DNA of 51,611 nucleotides, from the NCBI RefSeq assembly GCF_002262875.1, contig NZ_NKYE01000023.1, forward strand, positions 1 through 51,611, written 5' to 3'. Of this stretch, positions 41,737 to 48,288 are shown one piece after another (position 1 is the first letter of the stretch; every line of letters starts with the position of its first letter). The notes beneath the pieces were generated by a model. It had not been told where the DNA came from. It did not search any database and was given only the letters and a program-made list of their open reading frames with translations. This DNA is from Amycolatopsis antarctica (GTDB lineage Bacteria > Actinomycetota > Actinomycetes > Mycobacteriales > Pseudonocardiaceae). Made by a program: the position numbers and the translations under genes.

Positions 41737-42915
41737 ATGCGACCTGCCCTGGTGCGCGAGGCGAACAACCGGCGGCGTGAACTCGTCGCCGGCCTGCGCC
41801 GCGACGGTGCGCTCACCGAGCGGCCGTGGATCGAGGCCTTCCGTGCCGTGCCGAGGCATGCCTTCCTGCCCCGCTTCTTCGCCCGGTCCGCGGGCGCCTG
41901 GACCGCGGTCGAGTTCGGCGACGACGCCTGGCTGCCGGACATCTACGCCGACCGCGTGCTGGTCACCCAGCTCGACGACGACCCCGGCGCCTGGGAGCGT
42001 GCCCGCCGCGAGGGCGGCACGCACGGCATGCCCACCTGCTCGTCCAGCATGCCCGCGATCATGGCGATCATGCTGGAGGAGCTGCGGGTCGCCGGGGGGA
42101 TGCGGGTGCTGGAGATCGGTACCGGCACCGGATACAACGCCGCGCTCCTCTGCCGCCGCCTCGGCGACCAACTGGTGTCCACTGTGGACATCGATGCCAC
42201 GCTCGTGGACGGTGCCCGTGCCTGTCTGGATGCCGTCGGCTATCACCCGTACGTCGCGGCCAGGGACGGTTCGCTCGGCGCCGAGGGCACCGCTCCGTTC
42301 GACCGGGTGCTGTGCACCTGCTCGGTGACGTCGATCCCGCCCGCGTGGCTGGAGCAGACGCGGCCCGGCGGCATGGTGGTGACCACGCTGCACCGGCCGA
42401 TCGGTGCCGGTCTGGTCCGGATCGTCGCCGGCGAGGGGGCCACCGGCAGCGGCCGGGTGCTCGCCCGTGACGGCCGGTTCATGCCGCTGCGCGCGCACCG
42501 GCGGGCCGACCCCGCCGGACTGCTCGCGGCGCTGCCGCCCACGAGCGGCGGGGGCAGGCCGTCCGCGCTGCCCGTCCGGGAGGTCATCGATCCGGCACGC
42601 GGCTTCGAGTTCTTCGCCGGGATCGCGCTGCCCGGCGTCACCCCGGCCTTCGACGCCGAGGACCCGGACGTGACCTACCTGGTGCATCCGGACGGTTCGT
42701 GGAGCAGGCACGACGGCGACCGCGCCTCGCAACTGGTCGAGCAGGGCGGGCCGCGCAGACTGTGGGACCTCGCCGAGGACGCGCACCGGCACTGGGAGGC
42801 ACTGGGCAGGCCGCGCCGCGAGGAGTTCGGCATCTCCGTCGACGGGCAGCGGCAGGAGTTCTGGCTGCGCTCCCCCGACGGCCCGCGCTGGCCGCTGAGC
42901 GGCCCGGGCACGTGA
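41737..42915 (+). CDS. Protein-L-isoaspartate methyltransferase-like (PCMT) protein
   Basis: A 392-aa methyltransferase: N-terminal PRHAFLPRFFARSAGAW as in PCMT, the SSSMPAIMAIMLEELRV region before SAM motif I VLEIGTGTGYNAALLCRRL, and FDRVLCTCSVTSIPPAW. It is about 180 residues longer than plain PCMT; the C-terminal half may bind a partner, as in the actinobacterial long forms linked to peptide modification, but no precursor peptide is visible nearby. Leaderless start by a -10 at 41725. Confidence 0.85.
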   Translation: MRPALVREANNRRRELVAGLRRDGALTERPWIEAFRAVPRHAFLPRFFARSAGAWTAVEFGDDAWLPDIYADRVLVTQLDDDPGAWERARREGGTHGMPTCSSSMPAIMAIMLEELRVAGGMRVLEIGTGTGYNAALLCRRLGDQLVSTVDIDATLVDGARACLDAVGYHPYVAARDGSLGAEGTAPFDRVLCTCSVTSIPPAWLEQTRPGGMVVTTLHRPIGAGLVRIVAGEGATGSGRVLARDGRFMPLRAHRRADPAGLLAALPPTSGGGRPSALPVREVIDPARGFEFFAGIALPGVTPAFDAEDPDVTYLVHPDGSWSRHDGDRASQLVEQGGPRRLWDLAEDAHRHWEALGRPRREEFGISVDGQRQEFWLRSPDGPRWPLSGPGT

Positions 42916-42984
42916 TGGCCGTTTCCGGCCACCGGGCTCGTTCGTCAGCGCGCCGGCGGGATCGTCACCTAGGATTTCCAGGTG
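42915..42984 (+). promoter_or_regulatory. TetR gene promoter, leaderless, with imperfect palindrome
   Basis: TAGGAT (42970-42975) lies 6 nt before the GTG at 42982. CACCT (42966-42970) and AGGTG (42980-42984) form an inverted repeat across the -10 and the start, a possible autorepression site. Confidence 0.45.
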
Positions 42985-43638
42985 GTCACCGAAGACGCGT
43001 TCCCCGCACTGCCGCGGGGCAGGCACAACCTCAGCCGTGAGCAGGTGGCCGACGTCCAGCGTCAGCGACTGCTGTTCGGCATGGCGGCGGCCGTGTCGGA
43101 GAAGGGGTTCGCGAAGACGTCCGTGGCCGAGGTGCTCTCCAGGGCGAAGGTGTCCCGCGAGACCTTCTACCAGCACTTCGACGGCAAGGAAGCGTGCTTC
43201 CTGGCCCTGCTCGACACCTGCTCGGGCATCCTCTCGACGCTGATCGAGGGCAACCTGGTCGCGTCGAGAAGCGACGACGACCCGCTGACCCGCTTCGGAA
43301 CGGCGCTCGAGGTGTACCTCAGGACCCTGTCCGAGCAGGTGCAGATCGCGAACGTGTTCTTCCTGGAGGCCCCCGCGGCGGGACCCGGCGCGCGGGAGCG
43401 GCGATTCGACGTGCAGCGGCGCTTCACCGAGTCCGTCGCCCTGAACTTCCGCGAGGACCCGGGCTGGGCGGCCGTGCCGGATCCGGAGTTCGCCTGCCAG
43501 CTCCTCGTCGCGGCGATCAGTTCGCTCGTCGTGGGCAAGCTCGCGGTGGGTGAGGCGAAGGACCTTCCCGGCCTGCACGAACCGATCATGGCTCTGTTGC
43601 GCGGAATCCGGGACAGCCGGGTGTCCGGCGAGGCGTGA
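42982..43638 (+). CDS. TetR-family regulator
   Basis: A 218-aa TetR protein. The HTH is FGMAAAVSEKGFAKTSVAEV and SRAKVSRETFYQHFDGKEAC near residues 30-75; the rest is helical with a ligand pocket. GTG start fixed by the -10 6 nt upstream. It lies between the PCMT-like gene and a convergent peptidase gene. Target unknown. Confidence 0.9.
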   Translation: MVTEDAFPALPRGRHNLSREQVADVQRQRLLFGMAAAVSEKGFAKTSVAEVLSRAKVSRETFYQHFDGKEACFLALLDTCSGILSTLIEGNLVASRSDDDPLTRFGTALEVYLRTLSEQVQIANVFFLEAPAAGPGARERRFDVQRRFTESVALNFREDPGWAAVPDPEFACQLLVAAISSLVVGKLAVGEAKDLPGLHEPIMALLRGIRDSRVSGEA

Positions 43639-43657
43639 GGGCGCACGCCCCGCCGGA
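43624..43657. terminator. Terminator hairpin between convergent genes
   Basis: A 14-bp stem with one mismatch (43624-43637 with 43644-43657) overlaps the TetR stop and ends 7 nt before the peptidase stop. Confidence 0.6.
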
Positions 43658-43663
43658 ACCGGT

Positions 43664-44305
43664 TCAGGCGCTGTAGCCCTTCGGCGGGATCAGCGAAGCC
43701 AGGTGATCGAAGCTGAGCCAGTAGATCTGGTTGCCGGAGAACGAGGCCGGGTCGGCGATCTGCACCATCCGGTCGTCCGGGTTGTAACCGATGACCGTGA
43801 AGTAGTGGTAGATCGTCTGGTCCGGCGGGTAGCCGGGGGGCTGGTTGCCGGGAGGCGCGACGATGTTCGCCACCAGCGGGAACCCGGCGTTGATGTCGGT
43901 GACGATGTCGTTCCAGAGCAGGTCCTTCTGCGCAGGAGTGGGCGGATCGTTCGGCATCTCCTTGGTCTCGTACCAGCCGACGTGGCCGCCGAGAACGTTC
44001 GTCACCTGTCCGATGTGGTCGGTGCCGCCGGTGTGGGTACCGAGCTGGGCGGCAAGGTCGGCCTGGCTGAGGAAGATGCCGCGGGCCGACAGCGCGATGC
44101 GTGTCGCGGCGGGCCCGCACCAGTATCCGGTCTCCTGGACCTGGTAGTCGACGTTCAGGCTGATCGGTCCCTGCCGGGGTGCCGGGGCGGCCGTTGCCGC
44201 GCTCGTCGCGCCCGCACCTGCCGTGGTGGCGGTGGCCGCTCCCGGGAGGGCCAGCAGTCCTGTCGTCGCCGCCACGATCGCGACGGTGAGTGCTCCTCGA
44301 CGCAT
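43664..44305 (-). CDS. Secreted C39-like cysteine peptidase
   Basis: A 213-aa exported protein with a signal peptide (RGALTVAIVAATTGLLALPG). The Peptidase_C39_2 fold shows the catalytic Cys in ETGYWCGPAATRIAL, His in TIYHYFTVIGYN and Asp in MVQIADPAS. As a free exported protein it is likely a hydrolase of peptides or cell-wall bridges, not a bacteriocin transporter domain. GGAGGAAG upstream; it has a long AT-rich leader. Confidence 0.87.
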   Translation of the reverse strand: MRRGALTVAIVAATTGLLALPGAATATTAGAGATSAATAAPAPRQGPISLNVDYQVQETGYWCGPAATRIALSARGIFLSQADLAAQLGTHTGGTDHIGQVTNVLGGHVGWYETKEMPNDPPTPAQKDLLWNDIVTDINAGFPLVANIVAPPGNQPPGYPPDQTIYHYFTVIGYNPDDRMVQIADPASFSGNQIYWLSFDHLASLIPPKGYSA

Positions 44306-44507
44306 ACTTCCTCCAGTCGGAGATTAACGATCAATCGAATGAATGCGTGATTTTCTTCGTTTGATATTCGCAGGCCGGAGCCGTCCGGAACAGTGCCGTT
44401 CGGACTAATCGGTAAAAGTTCACACACAGTTTCCGTGTGTTTTCTCCATAAAATGGGCGCGACAAATAAATCGATTACGCTCCGCCGCTTCGCGAATCAG
44501 CGCGAGG
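44306..44507 (-). promoter_or_regulatory. AT-rich leader of the C39-like gene
   Basis: About 200 nt, clearly richer in A/T than neighbours, upstream of the peptidase. On the minus strand ACACAC-GGAAACT-GTGTGT (about 44420-44438) and GTCCGAAC/GTTCCGGAC (about 44374-44396) can pair. A structured leader is possible; I do not recognise a known riboswitch. Confidence 0.4.
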
Positions 44508-45059
44508 TCACGCGGCGAGGTGACCATCGGGGCGAATGCGCAGCCCGCCGATCACCAGAGCGAGCATTTCGTAATGCCCGACGAGCATGAAGAGTTCGAC
44601 GATCTCCGGGTCCGAAAGATGTGGTCGCAGCGTTTCCCAGGTTTTGTCATCGACCGTTCGGTCGGTATGTAACTGTTCCACCGCAAGCAGAATCGCCGAC
44701 TCGCGTGGACTCCATTCCCTTTCGGCGCGGTCGGCGATCCCGTCGATCTCCGCGCGGCTGACCCCGGCGCGGCGAGCCATCCGGACGTGGTGCTCGTATT
44801 CGTAGTCGCAACCACACAACCCGGCCACACGCAGGATCACCAGTTCCGTTTCCCGGCGAGGAAGCTTTCCTCGTGGCATCAGCCGGGCGGCGAATCGGAG
44901 CCAGGAACGGAACAGTCGTCGATTCTTGCCGAGGATCAGGAAAAGGCGCGGCGGTTCCCCGCGAGTGACGCGGCCGGCGAGCCGGACGAACGCCCAGATG
45001 GGCAGGCCCAGCTCCGCCCGGGTCCCCGGTTCGAGCCTGCTGCTCCCGGTCACCCGCAC
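44508..45059 (-). CDS. Carboxymuconolactone decarboxylase-like (AhpD fold) protein
   Basis: A 183-aa all-helical protein. The family motif is VILRVAGLCGCDYEYEHHVR, with C-x-C instead of the AhpD C-x-x-C and a following His. Such proteins act as peroxide-linked reductases or decarboxylases; here the altered motif leaves activity open. The GTG at 45059 lies inside the end of the SDR gene (10-nt overlap), so it is second in that operon. Confidence 0.85.
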   Translation of the reverse strand: MRVTGSSRLEPGTRAELGLPIWAFVRLAGRVTRGEPPRLFLILGKNRRLFRSWLRFAARLMPRGKLPRRETELVILRVAGLCGCDYEYEHHVRMARRAGVSRAEIDGIADRAEREWSPRESAILLAVEQLHTDRTVDDKTWETLRPHLSDPEIVELFMLVGHYEMLALVIGGLRIRPDGHLAA

Positions 45060-45934
45060 TCACCGGCCACTGTGGACGGCGCCCCTGGTTGGTCCGTGGT
45101 GAACGGAACATCCTCCTCGCGGGCGATCCGCAGCGCGGCGTCCACCTGCGATCTGCGCGAGCGGTCGATCACCCGCTGGAGCACGGATCGCACGGGCAGC
45201 ATCGCTCCGACCCAGCGCGGGGCGACGGCGGTGCGGGAGCGCAGGGTGATGGCCTTTTCCAGCGCGTCGATCCCGGCGACGACGGGGGTCACCGTGGTCA
45301 GCGAGCGCTTGCGCAACAACCGCCTGGCGGCGTCGGTGTCGAAGCCGCGGGAGGTCATGTCGGTGTCGAGCTCGGCGAAGTAGGCCACGCCGACCTTCGC
45401 CCCGGACGGCCGCAGTTCCGCGCGCAGCGTGTTGCCCAGTGCCTCGACCGCCGCCTTCGACGCGCTGTACGCGCCGAGTAGCGGCAGGTGCACGGCGGCG
45501 GCCAGTGAGGAGATCAGCAGCGCGTACCCACCGGGATGGCTCAGGTGCGGGCCGGCCGCGCGCAGCGTGTAGTAGGTGCCGAGGACGTTGACCCGCAGGG
45601 TCTGCTCCATCACCTCGGGCGATCCGCCGACCAGCGGGAGCTGCTTGGCGATGCCGGCGTTGGCGACCACGACGTCCAGTCCGCCGAGCTCGGCCACGAT
45701 CCCGGCGACGGCGGCGTCCACCTGGCTCCGGTCGGCGACATCACAGACGCGCCATGGCGCGTCGCCGCAGCCCTTTGCGGTGTCGGCGAGCAGTTCGGGT
45801 TCGAGGCCGACCAGGCCGACCCTGGCTCCGCGCTCGTGCAGGCGCCGGGCGAGTAGCGCGCCGATGCCACGCGCCCCGCCGGTGATCAGCACCCGGGTCC
45901 CTACCAGGCTCGATGCCTGCTGAGTTTTCCTCAC
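45050..45934 (-). CDS. Short-chain dehydrogenase/reductase
   Basis: A 294-aa SDR: TGGARGIGALLARRLHERGA, NAGIAKQLP, catalytic Ser in LLISSLAAA and YSASK motif in GAYSASKAAVEALGN. The C-terminal extension of about 50 residues is charged. Oxidises or reduces an unknown substrate. The GTG start is 6 nt after TAGGCT, giving a leaderless mRNA; palindromes lie just upstream. Operon with the CMD-like gene. Confidence 0.9.
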   Translation of the reverse strand: MRKTQQASSLVGTRVLITGGARGIGALLARRLHERGARVGLVGLEPELLADTAKGCGDAPWRVCDVADRSQVDAAVAGIVAELGGLDVVVANAGIAKQLPLVGGSPEVMEQTLRVNVLGTYYTLRAAGPHLSHPGGYALLISSLAAAVHLPLLGAYSASKAAVEALGNTLRAELRPSGAKVGVAYFAELDTDMTSRGFDTDAARRLLRKRSLTTVTPVVAGIDALEKAITLRSRTAVAPRWVGAMLPVRSVLQRVIDRSRRSQVDAALRIAREEDVPFTTDQPGAPSTVAGECG

Positions 45935-45940
45935 GTTCTC

Positions 45941-45990
45941 AGCCTAACATCTGCGAACAGTTTTGTTCGTCGAAATTTGACGAAGCGCCA
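45941..45990 (-). promoter_or_regulatory. Leaderless promoter with two inverted repeats
   Basis: TAGGCT (minus strand, 45946-45941) ends 6 nt before the SDR GTG. GAACA-GTTT-TGTTC (45954-45967) and TTCGTC/GACGAA flanking GAAATTT (45966-45984) are adjacent inverted repeats across the -35 area, typical of a TetR-type operator. Confidence 0.55.
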
Positions 45991-46011
45991 ACGGGCTCGG
46001 CCGGTGTCGAA

Positions 46012-46668
46012 TCAGCCGGGCAGGCGGGCGGTGATCCACTCGCAGGCGGCGTCCACGGCGGCGTCGAGCGTGGCCCGGGTGGTGTCGAAGACGGTGACCG
46101 GCGGGCACATGCTCGCCGCGTCCGCCCGCAACCAGCGGGCGAACGCGAGCGTCTCGGCGATCCGCGGCTCGGACCACTGCCGCCAGGCAGGCCGCGCACG
46201 CAACCGGGCGGCGAGCACCTCGTCCTGGGCGAGGTAGGCGAGATAGTGGATGTCGCTGAACAGTTCCCGTTCCGGCAGCGGCTCGAACTCCGGCGGCACG
46301 ACGGTGCCGCACAGGACGACAGGACGGCCGCTCTGCTGGATCATCGCGGCCATCCGCAGCCAGGTGGACCGGAACCGGGGCTGGCCGTAACCGTCGTCCT
46401 CCGGCTCGCGCAACCCCGCCGTCCAGAGCACGTCCTGCTCCAGCACCACGACCCGGTCACCGAGACGGGCCGCGAGCGCGGGCCCCACGGTCGACTTGCC
46501 CGCACCACTCGGGCCGGTCAGCGCGAACAACGGCAGCCTGCGAAACGGCCACCGGTGCGCGCAGCGCGCGCAGGCCAGCGCCGGGGCGTCCTCCGGCGCG
46601 CCGGAGGCGAGGCGATGATCGTCCCGGTCCCCGCAGGCCGGGCAGATCTTCAGGTCGAGGCCGGACAC
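46012..46668 (-). CDS. P-loop kinase-like protein with N-terminal zinc ribbon
   Basis: A 218-aa protein. The N-terminus has a zinc ribbon CPACGD ... CARCAHRW, followed by a P-loop FALTGPSGAGKSTVGPALAA and VLEQDVLWTA. The rest is like small nucleotide or shikimate-type kinases (FARWLRADAASMCPP near the end). Substrate unknown. GTG at 46668 chosen as the start nearest the zinc ribbon; the ribosome site is weak. A TFIIB-type zinc-ribbon gene lies upstream. Confidence 0.72.
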   Translation of the reverse strand: MSGLDLKICPACGDRDDHRLASGAPEDAPALACARCAHRWPFRRLPLFALTGPSGAGKSTVGPALAARLGDRVVVLEQDVLWTAGLREPEDDGYGQPRFRSTWLRMAAMIQQSGRPVVLCGTVVPPEFEPLPERELFSDIHYLAYLAQDEVLAARLRARPAWRQWSEPRIAETLAFARWLRADAASMCPPVTVFDTTRATLDAAVDAACEWITARLPG

Positions 46669-46765
46669 CGCGTCACGCTGATCGTCTCCTGGAACCCGCG
46701 CCGCCAGGGCGGGTCTGGCAATTGGCGTGGTCGCGGTGTTCGCACCGGGAGTCGCCCGCCAATCC

Positions 46766-47224
46766 CTAGTCGAAGAGTCCGTCGAGGAAGCTGCGCTTGC
46801 GGTGGCCCTTGTGGCCACCGTGTCCGTACGGGCGGGGCGAATCCGCATACCCGCCGCGGTGGGGACGCGGTGAGTCGGCGTAGCCGCCGCGGTAGCCACG
46901 CGGCGAGTCGGGATGCCCGCCGCGGTGGGGACGGGGTGAGTCGGCGTAGCCGGCGCGGTAACCGCGCGGCGAGTCGGGATGCCCGCCGCGATGCGGGCGA
47001 GGTGAATCCGGGTGGCCCTGCCTGCGGCCGTGACCGCCGTGCGGGGCAGGCGAGTCCGGCCGGTACGGCGGCGGGGCCGCGGCGTAGAACGCCGTCTCGG
47101 CCTTGGCGATCTGCTCCAGTTCGCCGCGGTCGAGGAAGATGCCCCGGCACCCCTCGCACTGGTCTATGTGGACGCCGTTCTTGTCGACCGTCCGCATCTT
47201 GCTCTGGCATTTCGGGCACGTCAC
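46766..47224 (-). CDS. TFIIB-type zinc-ribbon protein with 11-aa tandem repeats
   Basis: A 152-aa protein. Residues 1-45 are a zf-TFIIB ribbon (MTCPKCQSKM, DQCEGCRGIFLDRGELEQI; Cys3, Cys6, Cys23, Cys26). Residues about 69-135 are six 11-residue repeats alternating GGHPDSPRPHR and GGYADSPRGYR types. A basic tail GHKGHRKRSFLDGLFD closes it. The low-complexity tail may mediate condensation or RNA/DNA binding (inference). GTG 8 nt after TAAGCT (47233-47238). Confidence 0.78.
   Translation of the reverse strand: MTCPKCQSKMRTVDKNGVHIDQCEGCRGIFLDRGELEQIAKAETAFYAAAPPPYRPDSPAPHGGHGRRQGHPDSPRPHRGGHPDSPRGYRAGYADSPRPHRGGHPDSPRGYRGGYADSPRPHRGGYADSPRPYGHGGHKGHRKRSFLDGLFD
46816..47020. repeat. 33-bp coding tandem repeats
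   Basis: Six 33-bp units inside the zinc-ribbon gene encode the 11-residue repeats. Two unit types alternate, so the higher-order period is 66 bp. Copy number is likely to vary between strains. Confidence 0.7.
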
Positions 47225-47253
47225 GGAGCAGGAGCTTACTCATGCGTGCCGGG

Positions 47254-47652
47254 TCAGTCACCGTCCGCGGCGCAGGCGCAGAGGCAGAACGGGTGCCCGG
47301 CCGGATCGGCGTAGACCCGGAACGTCTCCGGCTGGTCGTCGAGTAGCCGGGCGCCGAGCGTGAGAGCGCGTTCGTGCGCGGCGGGCAGGTCGGTGACCGT
47401 CAGGTCGAGATGGAACTGCTGCGGACGGTCCGGCTCGGGCCAGCCGGGTGGGCGGTAGTCCGCGACGCGCTGGAACTCCAGCAATGGGCCACCGAGCGGA
47501 TTGGTCAGTGAGACCCAGTCCGGATCGGACGTGGCGGGCACCGGCCATTCGAGCAGCCGCGCGTAGAAACCCGCCAGTGCCTCGGGGTCCGGGCAGTCGA
47601 GCACGATCCCGCCCAGTGTTGGGACGAGGCCGGGAACGGTGGGGGCCGGCAT
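47254..47652 (-). CDS. VOC-family (glyoxalase-like) protein
   Basis: A 132-aa VOC protein: LGGIVLDCPDPEALAGFYAR, PLLEFQRVADYRPPGWPE and FHLDLTVTDLPAAHERAL, ending PAGHPFCLCA. Paired beta-alpha-beta-beta-beta units bind a metal and a small ligand. GGGAGG upstream of the ATG. Divergent from the CGNR regulator, which may control it. Confidence 0.87.
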   Translation of the reverse strand: MPAPTVPGLVPTLGGIVLDCPDPEALAGFYARLLEWPVPATSDPDWVSLTNPLGGPLLEFQRVADYRPPGWPEPDRPQQFHLDLTVTDLPAAHERALTLGARLLDDQPETFRVYADPAGHPFCLCACAADGD

Positions 47653-47731
47653 CGCTTTGCCTCCCTGAAGTCGAGTAACCAGTGAAGTGAGTATGCAAGT
47701 TATGTCGATCGGACGCAACCGGCATCGGGAC

Positions 47732-47737
47732 TACAGT
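47732..47737 (+). promoter_or_regulatory. -10 hexamer TACAGT of a leaderless promoter
   Basis: TACAGT, 6 nt before the GTG at 47744, supports that start over upstream ATGs in the same frame. Confidence 0.5.
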
Positions 47738-47743
47738 GGTGAC

Positions 47744-48226
47744 GTGAGCGCAGAGCCAGCGACCAGCCCGGACGCGAGCCTCGTGCTCGGCTTCCTCAAC
47801 ACCGTGGACGTCGAAGAGGGCACGGATCTGTTGCGTGGCAAGCAGAGCTGGCAACGATGGGCCTCGGCGAGAGGCCTGCGCGCCGGATCGCTCACCGACG
47901 CCCGCGCCACCCGCGAAGCGTTGCGTGCCGCCGCCGGGGACCCAGGGGCCCGCGCCGGGGACGCGGGAACCTCCGTCCGGGTCGAACTCGCCGGCGGCAC
48001 ACCCAGCCTGGTCGCCGATACCGCGCTCGGCGCGGTACTCGCCGCCGCCGCCCGGCTGGCCGTGCTCGGTGAGTGGGCACGCATCAAGATCTGCCCCGCC
48101 GACGACTGCCGGTGGGCGTTCTACGACCACTCCCGCAACCGCTCGCGCGCCTGGTGCTCCATGCGGGTCTGCGGCAACCGGGAGAAGGCAAGGGCCTGGC
48201 GGCGGCGGGCAGACGGCACGAACTGA
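47744..48226 (+). CDS. CGNR zinc-finger (ABATE) regulator
   Basis: A 160-aa protein with an N-terminal ABATE domain (LVLGFLNTVDVEEGTDLLRG) and a C-terminal CGNR zinc finger, CPADDCRWAFYDHSRNRSRA to WCSMRVCGNREKA, with four Cys. These are transcription factors in actinobacteria. Start at GTG 47744 by the -10 box. It shares its upstream region with the VOC gene. Confidence 0.9.
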   Translation: MSAEPATSPDASLVLGFLNTVDVEEGTDLLRGKQSWQRWASARGLRAGSLTDARATREALRAAAGDPGARAGDAGTSVRVELAGGTPSLVADTALGAVLAAAARLAVLGEWARIKICPADDCRWAFYDHSRNRSRAWCSMRVCGNREKARAWRRRADGTN

Positions 48227-48246
48227 CAAGCTCCGCGCGCTGCGGC

Positions 48247-48252
48247 TACGGT
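48247..48252 (+). promoter_or_regulatory. Possible -10 TACGGT for the nuclease-like gene
   Basis: TACGGT at 48247-48252 lies 36 nt before the ATG at 48289, with GAGG 9 nt before the ATG acting as ribosome site. A usual leadered promoter is likely. Confidence 0.4.
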
Positions 48253-48288
48253 GGCTCCGGAACCTACGACGACCACGAGGCGGCGCCG

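Noticed and set aside
41737..42915. RiPP cluster around the PCMT-like methyltransferase
   Set aside because: The long PCMT form suggested it, but no precursor-like short ORF, lanthionine synthetase or ATP-grasp gene lies nearby.
41626..43578. Extension of the minus-strand XRE frame to 824 codons
   Set aside because: The added sequence is antisense to the PCMT-like and TetR genes and has no domain; the ATG at 41625 has a strong ribosome site.
44306..44507. ydaO (c-di-AMP) riboswitch before the C39-like gene
   Set aside because: The conserved words of that riboswitch are not found on either strand.
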